The notes: a model not told the origin generated them from the sequence alone. Shown: positions 17,288-25,868, numbered from the stretch's first letter. The stretch: 48,288 nt of DNA from an uncultured Lachnospiraceae bacterium (GCA_946614165.1 CAMOGQ010000006.1:1-48288); one strand, 5' to 3'. Program-made: numbers and translations.

Positions 17288-19063
17288 ATGGCTGAAGTTC
17301 ATATTAAAATCAATAATCAGTTCGTAACGGCCGAAGAAGGCGACACCATTCTGGAAGCCGCGAACAAATCGGGAATTCAGATCCCCACACTCTGCTACTT
17401 AAAGAACGTGATCCGTTCCGGCGCCTGCCGTGTCTGCCTGGTGGAAGTCAAGGGCGCAAGAGCTCTGCTGTCTGCCTGCACCACTCCTGTTTCCGAAGGC
17501 ATGGAAGTATGGACCAACTCCGAGAGAGCCATCCGCGGACGCAAGACCACTGTCGAGCTGATCATGTCCAACCACAACAAGAACTGCCTCTCCTGCAAGC
17601 GCAACACCAACTGTGAGCTGCAGAGGCTGTGCGCCGAGCTGGGCATCCGCCAGAACCGCTTCGAAGGCGAGCATACACCGCCTACCTTCGAGGACGCCAG
17701 CTGGGGCATCGTTCGTGATACATCCAAGTGCGTGCTCTGCGAGCGCTGCATCGGTACCTGCCAGAACGTGCAGGGCATCGGCATCCTGGGCCTGCAGAAC
17801 CGCGGTTTCAAGACCATCTGCGGACCGATCTACAACGGCTCCTTCAACGACGTCAACTGCATGCAGTGCGGTCAGTGTGTCATTGCCTGCCCTGTAGGCG
17901 CTCTGACAGAGAAGGAAGAGATCCACGAAGTCATCGAAGCCATCAACGATCCCGACAAGGTCGTCATCTGCCAGACTGCTCCTGCAGTCCGCGCTTCCCT
18001 GGGCGAAGAGTTCGGCATGCCCATCGGCAGCCTGGTCACCGGCAAGATGGTAGCAGCTCTTAAGCGCTGCGGCTTCGACAGAGTCTATGACACCAACTTC
18101 GGCGCCGACCTGACCATCATGGAAGAAGGCACCGAGCTCCTTAAGAGAGTGACAGAGGGCGGCACCCTGCCCATGTTCACCTCCTGCTCACCCGGATGGG
18201 TCCGCTACATCGAGTATGAGTATCCTGAGCTGCTGCCTCATCTGTCCAGCGCCAAGTCCCCTCATATGATGTTCGGTGCTATCTGCAAGACCTACTGGGC
18301 CGAAAAGCACAACGTAGATCCTTCCAAGATCTTCGTCGTTTCCATCATGCCCTGCATCGCCAAGAAGTCCGAGGCCAGAAAGCCCGAGCTCCATACCGGC
18401 GAGTACCAGGACGTGGATGCTGTTCTGACCACAAGAGAAGCCGGCCGTCTGATCAAGATGTACGGCATGGACGATCTGGATGCTCTGGAAGACGAAGCAT
18501 TCGATCAGGACCTTCTGGGCGAATACACCGGCGCAGGCGTCATCTTCGGCGCTACCGGCGGCGTTATGGAAGCAGCCCTTCGTACCGTCAAGCAGAAGCT
18601 GGACGGCAAGCCTCTTGAAAGAGTAGACTTCATGGAATGCCGCGGCATGGCAGGCGTCAAGGAAGCTCAGATCGACCTGAACGGCACAAAGATCTGGATC
18701 GCCATCACCTCCTCCATGACATGCGCAAAGCCTCTTCTGGAGGATGTCCGCGCCGGTATCTCCAAGTATACCTTCATCGAGGTCATGGGATGCCCCGGCG
18801 GCTGCATCAACGGCGGCGGCCAGTCCATCGTTTCTGCCAGAAAGAAACACGGCAGGATCGGCTATACCTACAAGGACCGCAGAATGAAAGCCCTCTACGA
18901 CGAGGACCGCTTCAAACAGAAACGTGTTTCCATGGACAACTCCCAGATTCAGCAGCTCTATGATGAGTTCCTGGGCGAGCCCGGAAGCGAGATCGCTGAA
19001 AAGCTCCTGCACACCACTTATTCTCCCAAGCAGAAATTCCATCTGGTGGGCATGGAAGAATAA
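17288..19063 (+). CDS. hydA: [FeFe]-hydrogenase catalytic subunit HydA
   Basis: A 591-residue catalytic subunit that makes or oxidises H2. Modules in order: plant-type [2Fe-2S] (C36, C47, C50, C64), a NuoG-like His-ligated [4Fe-4S] (H96, C100, C103, C109), two ferredoxin [4Fe-4S] clusters (C148/151/154/158 and C191/194/197/201), then the H-cluster domain. H-cluster motifs are L1 FTSCSPGWV (C300, S301), L2 MPCIAKK (C356) and L3 EVMGCPGGC (C502, C506). L1 has Ser where textbook enzymes have a second Cys. The maturases HydEFG are not in the window. AGGAGG precedes the start, and a strong terminator follows the gene. Confidence 0.95.
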   Translation: MAEVHIKINNQFVTAEEGDTILEAANKSGIQIPTLCYLKNVIRSGACRVCLVEVKGARALLSACTTPVSEGMEVWTNSERAIRGRKTTVELIMSNHNKNCLSCKRNTNCELQRLCAELGIRQNRFEGEHTPPTFEDASWGIVRDTSKCVLCERCIGTCQNVQGIGILGLQNRGFKTICGPIYNGSFNDVNCMQCGQCVIACPVGALTEKEEIHEVIEAINDPDKVVICQTAPAVRASLGEEFGMPIGSLVTGKMVAALKRCGFDRVYDTNFGADLTIMEEGTELLKRVTEGGTLPMFTSCSPGWVRYIEYEYPELLPHLSSAKSPHMMFGAICKTYWAEKHNVDPSKIFVVSIMPCIAKKSEARKPELHTGEYQDVDAVLTTREAGRLIKMYGMDDLDALEDEAFDQDLLGEYTGAGVIFGATGGVMEAALRTVKQKLDGKPLERVDFMECRGMAGVKEAQIDLNGTKIWIAITSSMTCAKPLLEDVRAGISKYTFIEVMGCPGGCINGGGQSIVSARKKHGRIGYTYKDRRMKALYDEDRFKQKRVSMDNSQIQQLYDEFLGEPGSEIAEKLLHTTYSPKQKFHLVGMEE

Positions 19064-19104
19064 GGAAAATGCATGATCCTGACAGGATTCGATAAGAAAT
19101 GAAT

Positions 19105-19148
19105 ACGCCGGGAGATCACCCGTTTAAAGGTGGTCTCCCGGCGTTTCT
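19105..19148 (+). terminator. Terminator of the hydCBA operon
   Basis: ACGCCGGGAGA (19105-19115) pairs with TCTCCCGGCGT (19134-19144), extended inwards by CACC/GGTG, then TTTCT. Confidence 0.85.
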
Positions 19149-19183
19149 GTGCCCGGATCTCCTTAAAAAGAGCGGGATCCGTA

Positions 19184-19219
19184 TTCACGTTCTGCCTGCA
19201 TGTGCTGTACAATGTACAG
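19184..19219 (+). promoter_or_regulatory. Promoter with a 15-bp palindrome over the -10 element, aldolase gene
   Basis: TTCACG (19184-19189), 18-bp spacer, TACAAT (19208-19213). CTGTACA (19205-19211) and TGTACAG (19213-19219) form a perfect inverted repeat around a single central A, so a dimeric repressor bound here would block the -10 element. Confidence 0.6.
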
Positions 19220-19278
19220 GAAAAGGAACCTTTAACAGAAGTGAAACAAAGCGGCAAAGAACCCGCAGGGAGGCAGAA

Positions 19279-20124
19279 ATGCTTGTAAATTTAAATGAGA
19301 TCCTGGCCATGGCAGAAAAAAGAAAATGTGCCGTAGGGGCCTTCAATACGCCCAACCTGGAGTGTATAAACGCGGTCCTGGACGCGGCGGAAAAGCTTGG
19401 CGAGCCCGTCATCCTGTCCCACGCCCAGCTCCACGAAGAAATATCGCCCCTTAAGGTCATAGGGCCGGTGATGGTCCTTCTGGCGGAGAAATCTTCCGTT
19501 CCGGTCTGCGTCCATCTGGATCACTGCGAGACCCTCTCCTACATGGAAAGGGCTCTGGAGATCGGCTTTACCGGGGTCATGTACGACGGCAGCACCCTGC
19601 CTTATGAGGAAAACGCGGAAAATACCAGGAAGGCGGCGGAAATGATCCGGGGCTATTCCTGCGGCCTGGAGGCGGAGATCGGCGCCATGGCATCCAGAGA
19701 AGGGGGAAGCGGCCCCGCCGCCGGCCCTGTCTATACGGATCCGGATCAGGCGGCGGCCTTCTGCCGGGAGACGGGCATAGACGCCCTGGCCCCCAGCTTC
19801 GGCACGGCCCACGGGATCTATAAGGCAAAGCCTGTGCTGGATTTTGAAAGGGTCAGGGAGATCTCCCGAAAAACGGGCCTTCCCCTGGTCATGCACGGGG
19901 GAAGCGGGGTAAGCCCCGAGGATTACAGGAAAGGGATCGCCTGCGGCCTTCGGAAGATCAACTATTACAGCTACATGGCAAAAGCCGGTACATCCGCTGT
20001 AAGGGACATGCTGGAAAAGGAAGACGTTACCTTTTTCCACGACCTGGCCTTCAGTGCTCAGAAAGCCATGGAAGCGGACGCGGAAAGAGCGATCCGGATT
20101 TTCCGGATGAAAGAAGAAAAGTAA
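19279..20124 (+). CDS. Class II (zinc-dependent) fructose-bisphosphate/ketose-bisphosphate aldolase
   Basis: A 281-residue class II aldolase that splits or forms a ketose bisphosphate. Seen in order: VGAFNTPN near the start, the zinc-site HLDHC segment, MYDGS with substrate-contacting residues, an Glu-Ala-Glu-Ile zinc/phosphate strand, FGTAHG with a second zinc His, and VMHGGSG with the third. All three zinc ligands are in place. Family members include FbaA, GatY/KbaY tagatose-bisphosphate aldolases; sequence alone does not separate them. The start is ATG 19279 after GGGAGG. The gene has its own promoter and is separate from the hydrogenase operon. Confidence 0.9.
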   Translation: MLVNLNEILAMAEKRKCAVGAFNTPNLECINAVLDAAEKLGEPVILSHAQLHEEISPLKVIGPVMVLLAEKSSVPVCVHLDHCETLSYMERALEIGFTGVMYDGSTLPYEENAENTRKAAEMIRGYSCGLEAEIGAMASREGGSGPAAGPVYTDPDQAAAFCRETGIDALAPSFGTAHGIYKAKPVLDFERVREISRKTGLPLVMHGGSGVSPEDYRKGIACGLRKINYYSYMAKAGTSAVRDMLEKEDVTFFHDLAFSAQKAMEADAERAIRIFRMKEEK

Positions 20125-20155
20125 GATCCGGGGATAAAAAGAGCCGGACTCCCTT

Positions 20156-21031
20156 TCAGGATCCGGCCTTATTGATGCTCATGAGATTGTAGTAAAGAAT
20201 GCCGCAGATGACGATGGCAGCCCCGAAGAGGGACAGCCTTCCCAGCATCTCCTTATAGAAGACGGCCACCAGGATGGGGTTCAGGATGGGCTCTATGGCG
20301 TTGATGATGGACGCCGTGACCGGATCCGTATATTTGGTTCCGGTGGTAAAGAAGATGTAGGCCAGGCCCACCTGGACGGCGCCCAGGACAAATACGGCCG
20401 CAAGGACAGGAAGGGAAAAGTCGCTCTCCCCAATGACCATGGGAGAGAGGAAGACCCCGCAGGCGAGCTGGCCGAAAAAGACGGAGGAGAGGGCGTCGCC
20501 CTTTTCAAAGCTGTTCAGCATGAAGACCCCGGCGTAAAAGATGCCGGATAAAAGGGCCAGGAAATCGCCCAGCCACCTGCCGGTGGAGAGGCCTTCGAAG
20601 AAAAAGCAGAGGATGCCGGTCAGGACGAAAAGGATGGAGAGAAGGGCCCTGCGGTCCGGTCTTTTTCCGAAGAAAAGGAACATGAGGATCACGATCCAGA
20701 CCGGCGCCGTATACTGGAGAATGATGGTATTGCCGGCAGTGGTCAGCTTGTTGGCCATGGCAAAGAGGGTGGTGACCCCAGCCATGGAGACAGCCCCCAT
20801 AAGGACCGTCAGGTTGAATTTCAGTCTGTGTCCCAGGATCCGGATATAGAGCCCAATCACCAGGCAGGCGATCAGGTTCCTGACCCCGTTGATGGCCAGG
20901 GGATTCCAGGGGATCAGCTTTATTAGAAGCCCTCCTGTGGAAAAACAGAGGGAAGCGGCCAGCATGGCGGCTGTGCCCAGAAAACGGGTATTCACGGCAG
21001 GTGCGCCGCTGTCTGAAGAGATCTGTTTCAT
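20156..21031 (-). CDS. EamA/DMT-superfamily transporter
   Basis: About 291 residues with some ten hydrophobic helices in two EamA repeats; family members export or import amino acids, nucleotides or other metabolites. The family pattern is visible in the first repeat (GGLLIKLIPWNP, then NTIILQYTAPVWIV) and again in the second (VTASIINAIEPILNPI). I placed the start at ATG 21031: the frame is open up to 21274, but a promoter at 21099-21126 would start the transcript near 21092, which excludes the upstream Met codons, and 290 residues is the normal family length. The ribosome site is weak. It is convergent with the aldolase gene and divergent from the CPBP gene. Confidence 0.8.
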   Translation of the reverse strand: MKQISSDSGAPAVNTRFLGTAAMLAASLCFSTGGLLIKLIPWNPLAINGVRNLIACLVIGLYIRILGHRLKFNLTVLMGAVSMAGVTTLFAMANKLTTAGNTIILQYTAPVWIVILMFLFFGKRPDRRALLSILFVLTGILCFFFEGLSTGRWLGDFLALLSGIFYAGVFMLNSFEKGDALSSVFFGQLACGVFLSPMVIGESDFSLPVLAAVFVLGAVQVGLAYIFFTTGTKYTDPVTASIINAIEPILNPILVAVFYKEMLGRLSLFGAAIVICGILYYNLMSINKAGS

Positions 21032-21098
21032 AATGGTCTGCTGCGTCTTGAAAAAATGGTCTTCCGGAAGCGGAAGATGTATGGGAGCTGCAAGCTTT

Positions 21099-21126
21099 AG
21101 TATACAGAAAAAGAACATCTCCGCAA
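21099..21126 (-). promoter_or_regulatory. Promoter of the EamA transporter gene
   Basis: On the minus strand TTGCGG (21126-21121), 16-bp spacer, TATACT (21104-21099). The -35 hexamer is one arm of an inverted repeat (CCGCAA 21121-21126 / TTGCGG near 21135-21140). The expected start near 21092 supports the CDS start at 21031. Confidence 0.6.
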
Positions 21127-21191
21127 CAGGCTTTTTGCGGGGAAGAGTTCCCGCTCTGGGGTAAAAATTCATTTGGGAGGAATTTAAGACC

Positions 21192-21905
21192 ATGTTTAAA
21201 TTTGCATACCGGCATCCGGTGATCTTTGAAATCATACTGATCATCGCGGCTTTTGTCCTTGCCCTGATCTTCATGGTGCCTCTGCAGGTCCTTACCTATG
21301 CGCCGCCGGAGATCTCTTCGAGCTTTGGACGGCTGGCTGCGGCCCTGGTCCTGTTCCTTGTCTTTATCAGGGCTTTCAGGCCGGAGAAACTTTTTTCGGG
21401 CCTTGTCATCATGCTGCCGGCCCTGGGCTTTGCCCTGTGGAACGTTATCAACTGCTTTTTAACGGGCGGAGGAAATATGACGGCGCCGGATCTGGGGATC
21501 CTGATCACTGCAGCCGCGCCCGCTGTCTTTGAGGAGATCATCTTTCGGGAGATCTTTATCCACGACCTGGAAAAGGCGGGGCAGGGCCCTTTGCCTGCCC
21601 TGGTCCTTTCCGCTGCGGTCTTTGCCCTGGTGCACCTTACCAACGCGGTGGGAGGAGCGCCCCTGCAGACCCTGATCCAGACGGGCTATGCCTTCGTGGT
21701 AGGCCTGGTCCTGGGGGCCGTCTATATCGTAAGCGGGGACCTCTTTGCCGTGATCCTGGCCCATCTGGCCGTGGACCTGACCAGCCATATCTTCCCGGGG
21801 GGAAATACCACGCCCATTCCCGTGATCGCCGTCTTTCTGGTCCTTCTGGTCATGGAAGCGGCCTATGCCTTCTGGCTGATCCGGAAAAAGAAAGCCCGGA
21901 AGTAA
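21192..21905 (+). CDS. CPBP-family intramembrane metalloprotease
   Basis: A 237-residue membrane protein of the CAAX/bacteriocin-processing (CPBP, Abi) family. About seven hydrophobic helices are visible. The signature residues are present: FEEIIFRE (the EExxxR motif), a His in FALVHLTN and the late LAHLAVD motif with a second His. These form an intramembrane zinc site. Such proteins process peptides or lipidated substrates, sometimes in bacteriocin self-protection, but no bacteriocin gene is seen nearby. GGGAGGAA precedes the start. A terminator follows. Confidence 0.85.
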   Translation: MFKFAYRHPVIFEIILIIAAFVLALIFMVPLQVLTYAPPEISSSFGRLAAALVLFLVFIRAFRPEKLFSGLVIMLPALGFALWNVINCFLTGGGNMTAPDLGILITAAAPAVFEEIIFREIFIHDLEKAGQGPLPALVLSAAVFALVHLTNAVGGAPLQTLIQTGYAFVVGLVLGAVYIVSGDLFAVILAHLAVDLTSHIFPGGNTTPIPVIAVFLVLLVMEAAYAFWLIRKKKARK

Positions 21906-21932
21906 AAGATAAAGACAGGAAGAAAAGCAAGT

Positions 21933-21970
21933 AAGGCACCTTTCGCGAAGCCGTACGGAAGGCGCCTTTT
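21933..21970 (+). terminator. Terminator after the CPBP gene
   Basis: AAGGCACCTT (21933-21942) pairs with AAGGCGCCTT (21959-21968) with one mismatch and is followed by a T-run (TTTTCTC). A TATAAT (21997-22002) downstream may be the -10 element for the two-component genes, with no clear -35. Confidence 0.65.
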
Positions 21971-22049
21971 CTCATCTGTTTCTCATTTTTTTCGATTATA
22001 ATATCTATAAGGAAGCATCCGGTTTTTGGGCAGGAAGGAGGAAGGGAAA

Positions 22050-22721
22050 ATGAGAATTCTGGTGGCGGAAGACGAAAAAGACCTGAACATGCTGATCTGC
22101 AAGAAACTGCGGTCCCAGGGCTACTCCGTGGACAGCTGCCTGGACGGGCAGGAAGCCCTGGATGCCCTCTCGGCGGCGGACTACGACGGGATCGTGCTGG
22201 ATATCATGATGCCCGGGGCGGACGGTTATGCGGTCCTTTCCGCCCTCAGATCCGGGGGAGATATGACTCCTGTTCTTTTCCTGACGGCCAGGGACTCCGT
22301 TTCGGACAGGGTAAAGGGACTGGACAGCGGAGCCAACGACTATCTGGTAAAGCCCTTTTCCTTCGAGGAGCTCATGGCCAGGGTCCGCAGCATGACAAGG
22401 CCCCGCTTTGCCATGGCGGACAACGTTTTAAAGGTGGGGGACCTTACTCTGGATACGGCATCCCACAGGGTGACCAGAGGGGGAGAGGAGATCTCCCTTA
22501 CCTCCAGGGAATATAAGCTTCTGGAATATTTGATGCTCAACCGTGGGATCGTACTTTCCAGGGAGAAGATCGAGAACCATATCTGGGACTTCGACTACGA
22601 GGGCGGGACCAACGTGGTAGACGTATATATCCGGTATCTCAGAAAGAAGCTGGATAGGGATCCCGGAAAGAAACTGATCCATACCGTGCGGGGCAGCGGC
22701 TATGTCCTGCGGGAAGGCTGA
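22050..22721 (+). CDS. OmpR/PhoB-family response regulator
   Basis: A 223-residue response regulator. Receiver domain: acidic pocket EDE at 7-9, phosphoacceptor D51 in LDIMMP, T79 and K101 in the KPF motif. The C-terminal winged-helix DNA-binding domain (about 125-223) shows LTSREYKLLEYL and the HTVRGSGYVLRE ending typical of OmpR/PhoB proteins. The start is ATG 22050 after GGAAGGAGG. The partner histidine kinase follows after 30 nt. The targets are unknown; the nearby membrane-bound XRE regulator and PepSY gene are candidates by position. Confidence 0.93.
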   Translation: MRILVAEDEKDLNMLICKKLRSQGYSVDSCLDGQEALDALSAADYDGIVLDIMMPGADGYAVLSALRSGGDMTPVLFLTARDSVSDRVKGLDSGANDYLVKPFSFEELMARVRSMTRPRFAMADNVLKVGDLTLDTASHRVTRGGEEISLTSREYKLLEYLMLNRGIVLSREKIENHIWDFDYEGGTNVVDVYIRYLRKKLDRDPGKKLIHTVRGSGYVLREG

Positions 22722-22751
22722 GCCGGGGAGAGGCTCCGGAAAGGGGGAGGC

Positions 22752-24173
22752 ATGCTAAAAAATCTTTCTCTTCGCACAAAGATCACCCTGTGGATCGGGA
22801 CCCTTCTGGGGGTCCTGGTCCTTTTTACCTATATGGCATTTTTCATGGTCGCCAGGGGGGTCATGATGAAGAGCCTTCAAAATGATCTGGTCAGGACAGT
22901 GGCCCAGAACTATGACGAGATCGGATACCTTCCGTCGGGAACGGAAGGGGGACAAAGCTCCGACACCCTCCTTCATATCCCCTATAAAGGAGGGGCTCTG
23001 GAGGTGGAGGACGACTTTTTAAAGTCCGCAGGAGGCATCACCACGGCCCTGTGCAGGGAGGACGGGACCCTTCTGTACGGGGAAAACCCCATAGCCCGGG
23101 GCATGACAGAGGAAGAAAGAAGGACTTTCCTGGACGGGCAGGTAAGAGAAAAGAAACTGGGTTCCATCACCTGGTACATCTATGACAGGGCCCTTTCGGG
23201 AGAAAACCTGGAGGGGCTCTTCCTCAGGGGCATGGTGCCTTCCGTACAGGGAGAAAGGGAACTGGACGCCATCATCCGTTATCTTCTGATCATTCTTCCC
23301 CTTCTTCTACTGGTGGGCCTGCCTGTGGGATACCTGATCGCGGACCGGTCCCTTCTGCCCGTGCGCCGGATCATAGGGACGGCGGAGAGGATCAGCAGAG
23401 GCGATGACCTGGGGCAGAGGATCGGCCTTTCCGAAGGAGGAGACGAGCTCCACCGCATGGCAGGCGCCTATGACGCCATGTTCGAACGCCTGGAAGAGTC
23501 CTTCGAGGCGGAAAAGAAATTTACCTCCGATGCCTCCCACGAGCTTCGGACGCCCCTTGCCGTGATCATGGCCCAGTGCCAGCTGGCCCTGGAGGAAGAT
23601 CTTTCCGCGCAGGAGTATAAAGAGGCCCTTGTCCTCATCCGCCGCCAGGGCAGCCGTATGTCTGCCCTGATCGAAGATATGCTGAGCCTCTCCCGCATGG
23701 AAAGAAAGACTGACCGCTATCCCATGGAGGAGGTGGACCTGAGCGGCACACTGGAAGAGCTGTGCCGGGATATGGACCTTGTCATGGAAAAGGACATTTC
23801 TCTGACGGCGCAGATCGGCCGGGGAATCAGAGTGCGGGGAAACGAAGAGCTGCTCCTTCGCATGGCCTCCAACCTGATTTCCAATGCCTGCCGCTACGGA
23901 AGAGAGAAGGGGCACATATGGGTCCGGCTTTACCGGAAGGAGGAGGGGATCTTTCTGGAAGTGGAGGACGACGGCCCGGGCATTCCTCCGGCGGAGCAGA
24001 AAAAGGTATTTGACCGCTTTTACCGGGGAGACGCGGCCAGATCCGGCCCGGGAAGCGGTCTTGGCCTTTCCATGGTCCGCCAGATCGCTCTGACCCACGG
24101 GGGAAATGTATCCCTGGAGAGCCGTACGGGAAAAGGGTCTCTTTTCAGGGTATTTCTTCCCGGCGGAAAATGA
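22752..24173 (+). CDS. Membrane sensor histidine kinase
   Basis: A 473-residue kinase, partner of the regulator just upstream. Membrane helix 1 is about residues 11-34, an extracytoplasmic sensor loop follows to about 174, helix 2 is about 176-198, then a HAMP linker. The phosphoacceptor is H263 in ASHELRTPL. The ATP-binding domain has the N box (NLISNACRYG), G1 (DDGPGIP), F box (FDRFYR) and G2 (GSGLGLSM). All catalytic elements are present. Sensor-loop sequence shows no recognised ligand-binding motif. GGGGGAGG precedes the start. Confidence 0.93.
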   Translation: MLKNLSLRTKITLWIGTLLGVLVLFTYMAFFMVARGVMMKSLQNDLVRTVAQNYDEIGYLPSGTEGGQSSDTLLHIPYKGGALEVEDDFLKSAGGITTALCREDGTLLYGENPIARGMTEEERRTFLDGQVREKKLGSITWYIYDRALSGENLEGLFLRGMVPSVQGERELDAIIRYLLIILPLLLLVGLPVGYLIADRSLLPVRRIIGTAERISRGDDLGQRIGLSEGGDELHRMAGAYDAMFERLEESFEAEKKFTSDASHELRTPLAVIMAQCQLALEEDLSAQEYKEALVLIRRQGSRMSALIEDMLSLSRMERKTDRYPMEEVDLSGTLEELCRDMDLVMEKDISLTAQIGRGIRVRGNEELLLRMASNLISNACRYGREKGHIWVRLYRKEEGIFLEVEDDGPGIPPAEQKKVFDRFYRGDAARSGPGSGLGLSMVRQIALTHGGNVSLESRTGKGSLFRVFLPGGK

Positions 24174-24323
24174 TCCCGGTATGCCCGGTTTCCGCCTGCT
24201 TTTTCAGATACGGAGCATAAGTCCGTCAGAGGCGTTTTTCTCAGAACGCCCCGGCGGGCTTTTTTACGTGCCGCCCGTGTCCGCCTGCCCCCTGACGAAA
24301 AGGCCGGAGAATTATTATGCCAC

Positions 24324-24343
24324 TTTTTGTGTGCATACAAAAA
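24324..24343 (+). promoter_or_regulatory. Near-perfect 20-bp palindrome upstream of the XRE regulator gene
   Basis: TTTTTGT (24324-24330) and ACAAAAA (24337-24343) are exact inverted arms around GTGCAT, so 18 of 20 positions are symmetric. It lies 60 nt before the start of the regulator gene, which suggests an autoregulatory operator. A TATACT at 24365-24370 may be a -10 element, without a clear -35. Confidence 0.5.
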
Positions 24344-24402
24344 ATATAGAAGTCATATGCAATATATACTTTACATCATAAGGAAACAGGGAGGTAATAC
24401 GC

Positions 24403-25038
24403 ATGCGCAACCTTAAGATGAAATTCCGGCGGATCGAACTGGAAATGTCGCAGACAGATCTGGCAAAAAAGGCCGGCGTCACCAGACAGACCATTGGTCT
24501 GATCGAAGCCGGGGAGTTCAATCCGTCCATAAAGCTGTGTATCGATATCTGCAGAGCACTTGGCGTCACACTGAACGATTTATTCTGGGAGGAACCCGAA
24601 AATGATCTTCTGAAAATTGAACATGTCGGCTGCTGGCTGGCCTTCTGGGGCCTTCTGGCATCCATCTTTGTACAGCTTTACTTTATGGACAATTCCTTTG
24701 ACCAGGTGGCCGGGGAATGGATCCTTTTCATGGTCCTGGCCCTGTACCTGACCATTGCCTGCATGAGAAAAGGCATCTGGTCGAGAAATTACAGACCGGA
24801 GCCCGGGGTCAGCCTTTTTTTTTCCGCTGCGGGAGCAGCTGCCGTCGCGGCATTTTCATTCCTGACCATCTACAGACGGTCCGGAGGGTCAGTGAAGGTC
24901 TCTTCGTCTGCGGCCCTGATGGGCTTTATCTTCACCTTTATCCTGATCTTTGCGACCCTGTCCGTCTCTGCCGCAGCCTACAGGAAAAGGCAGGAGCAGC
25001 TGGACCGGGAGCCTTCGGATCCGGAAGAGGATCTCTGA
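24403..25038 (+). CDS. Membrane-anchored XRE-type (helix-turn-helix) regulator
   Basis: A 211-residue protein. Residues about 4-62 form a Cro/cI-type HTH: MSQTDLAKKAGVTRQTI is the textbook helix-turn-helix with IEAGEFNPS following. The rest, from about 75 to 195, contains four hydrophobic helices and ends in a charged tail. The combination of a DNA-binding domain with several membrane helices is a known Firmicute arrangement in which membrane state or a membrane partner controls DNA binding. GGGAGG precedes the start. The palindrome at 24324-24343 is a likely target. Confidence 0.88.
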   Translation: MRNLKMKFRRIELEMSQTDLAKKAGVTRQTIGLIEAGEFNPSIKLCIDICRALGVTLNDLFWEEPENDLLKIEHVGCWLAFWGLLASIFVQLYFMDNSFDQVAGEWILFMVLALYLTIACMRKGIWSRNYRPEPGVSLFFSAAGAAAVAAFSFLTIYRRSGGSVKVSSSAALMGFIFTFILIFATLSVSAAAYRKRQEQLDREPSDPEEDL

Positions 25039-25143
25039 GACGGCTTTAAAAAAATCAGAACTCTCATTTTTCTTTAATCTCCGCCCTGCATGATAAAGAC
25101 AGAACAGAAACAGGAAGAAAAAGAAGAGAGAGAGGTAAACGCT

Positions 25144-25815
25144 ATGAAGAAACTGTATCTTGGAATCGGAATGGTCCTGGGCGCAGCCCTGATCGGACTG
25201 ACAGGCTATGCGGCAACGGGGCGCTCCGGCTTGAGCGCAAAGGTGATCGGAGAGGAAAAAGCGGAGGAGATCGCTCTGGATGACGCCGGCGTAAGCCGGG
25301 AAGAGGCCCTGATGCAGGGCACCCTTCTGGAATATGACGACGGTCAGTATGTCTACGACGTGGAATTTTCTTCCGGCACCGTCTCCTATGACTACGACAT
25401 TCTGGCATCCGACGGGAAGATCGTATCCTCTTCCCGGGATGAAATACAGGCCCCGGTGCCTGCAGAAGACCGGACGGAAGAGGACAGGGCAAAGGAGGAA
25501 GCTCTGGAAAAGGCCCTGCAGGAAAATAAGGAAGCCGCGGAAGAGGCTGCCCTGGAAGAAGCCGAAGCGGCCCGGGAAAGGGCAGAGGCAGGGGGCTTTC
25601 TTACAGTGGATGAGGCAAAGGCCATCGCCCTTTCGGATGCGGGATACGATGAAACCGGCGTCATCATGGAAAAGGCCAGATTCGAAAAGGCGGACGGGGA
25701 CGATCCGGCCCAGTATGAGATCGAATTTACGGCGGGCGGCATGGAGTACGAATACTCTATAGACGCTCTGACGGGAAAGATCCTGGAAAGAGAGTCCGAT
25801 CAAGAGGATGACTGA
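25144..25815 (+). CDS. Secreted or anchored protein with two PepSY-like domains
   Basis: A 223-residue protein with an N-terminal signal or anchor helix (about 5-24) and two copies of a PepSY-like unit: AEEIALDDAGVSREE...YDVEF...YDYDI...DGKIV (about 40-108) and AKAIALSDAGYDETG...YEIEF...YEYSID...GKILE (about 156-215). Between them is a long Glu/Ala-rich helix-forming linker. PepSY domains are often inhibitory or regulatory modules on the outer face of the membrane, linked to proteases or signalling. Start chosen at ATG 25144, since the open frame upstream has no signal-like sequence. It ends in a strong terminator. Confidence 0.85.
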   Translation: MKKLYLGIGMVLGAALIGLTGYAATGRSGLSAKVIGEEKAEEIALDDAGVSREEALMQGTLLEYDDGQYVYDVEFSSGTVSYDYDILASDGKIVSSSRDEIQAPVPAEDRTEEDRAKEEALEKALQENKEAAEEAALEEAEAARERAEAGGFLTVDEAKAIALSDAGYDETGVIMEKARFEKADGDDPAQYEIEFTAGGMEYEYSIDALTGKILERESDQEDD

Positions 25816-25868
25816 CCGGAAGAGAGCGCTCCTCTGAGAGCAGCCCGAATAATGAAAAAACTGAATGC

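Noticed and set aside
21192..21905. CPBP protease as part of a bacteriocin immunity cluster
   Set aside because: No precursor peptide, modifying enzyme or exporter is found on either side.
24174..24402. Small RNA or terminator after the histidine kinase
   Set aside because: Only weak GC-rich pairings before a T-run near 24262; too poor to call beyond the operator palindrome.
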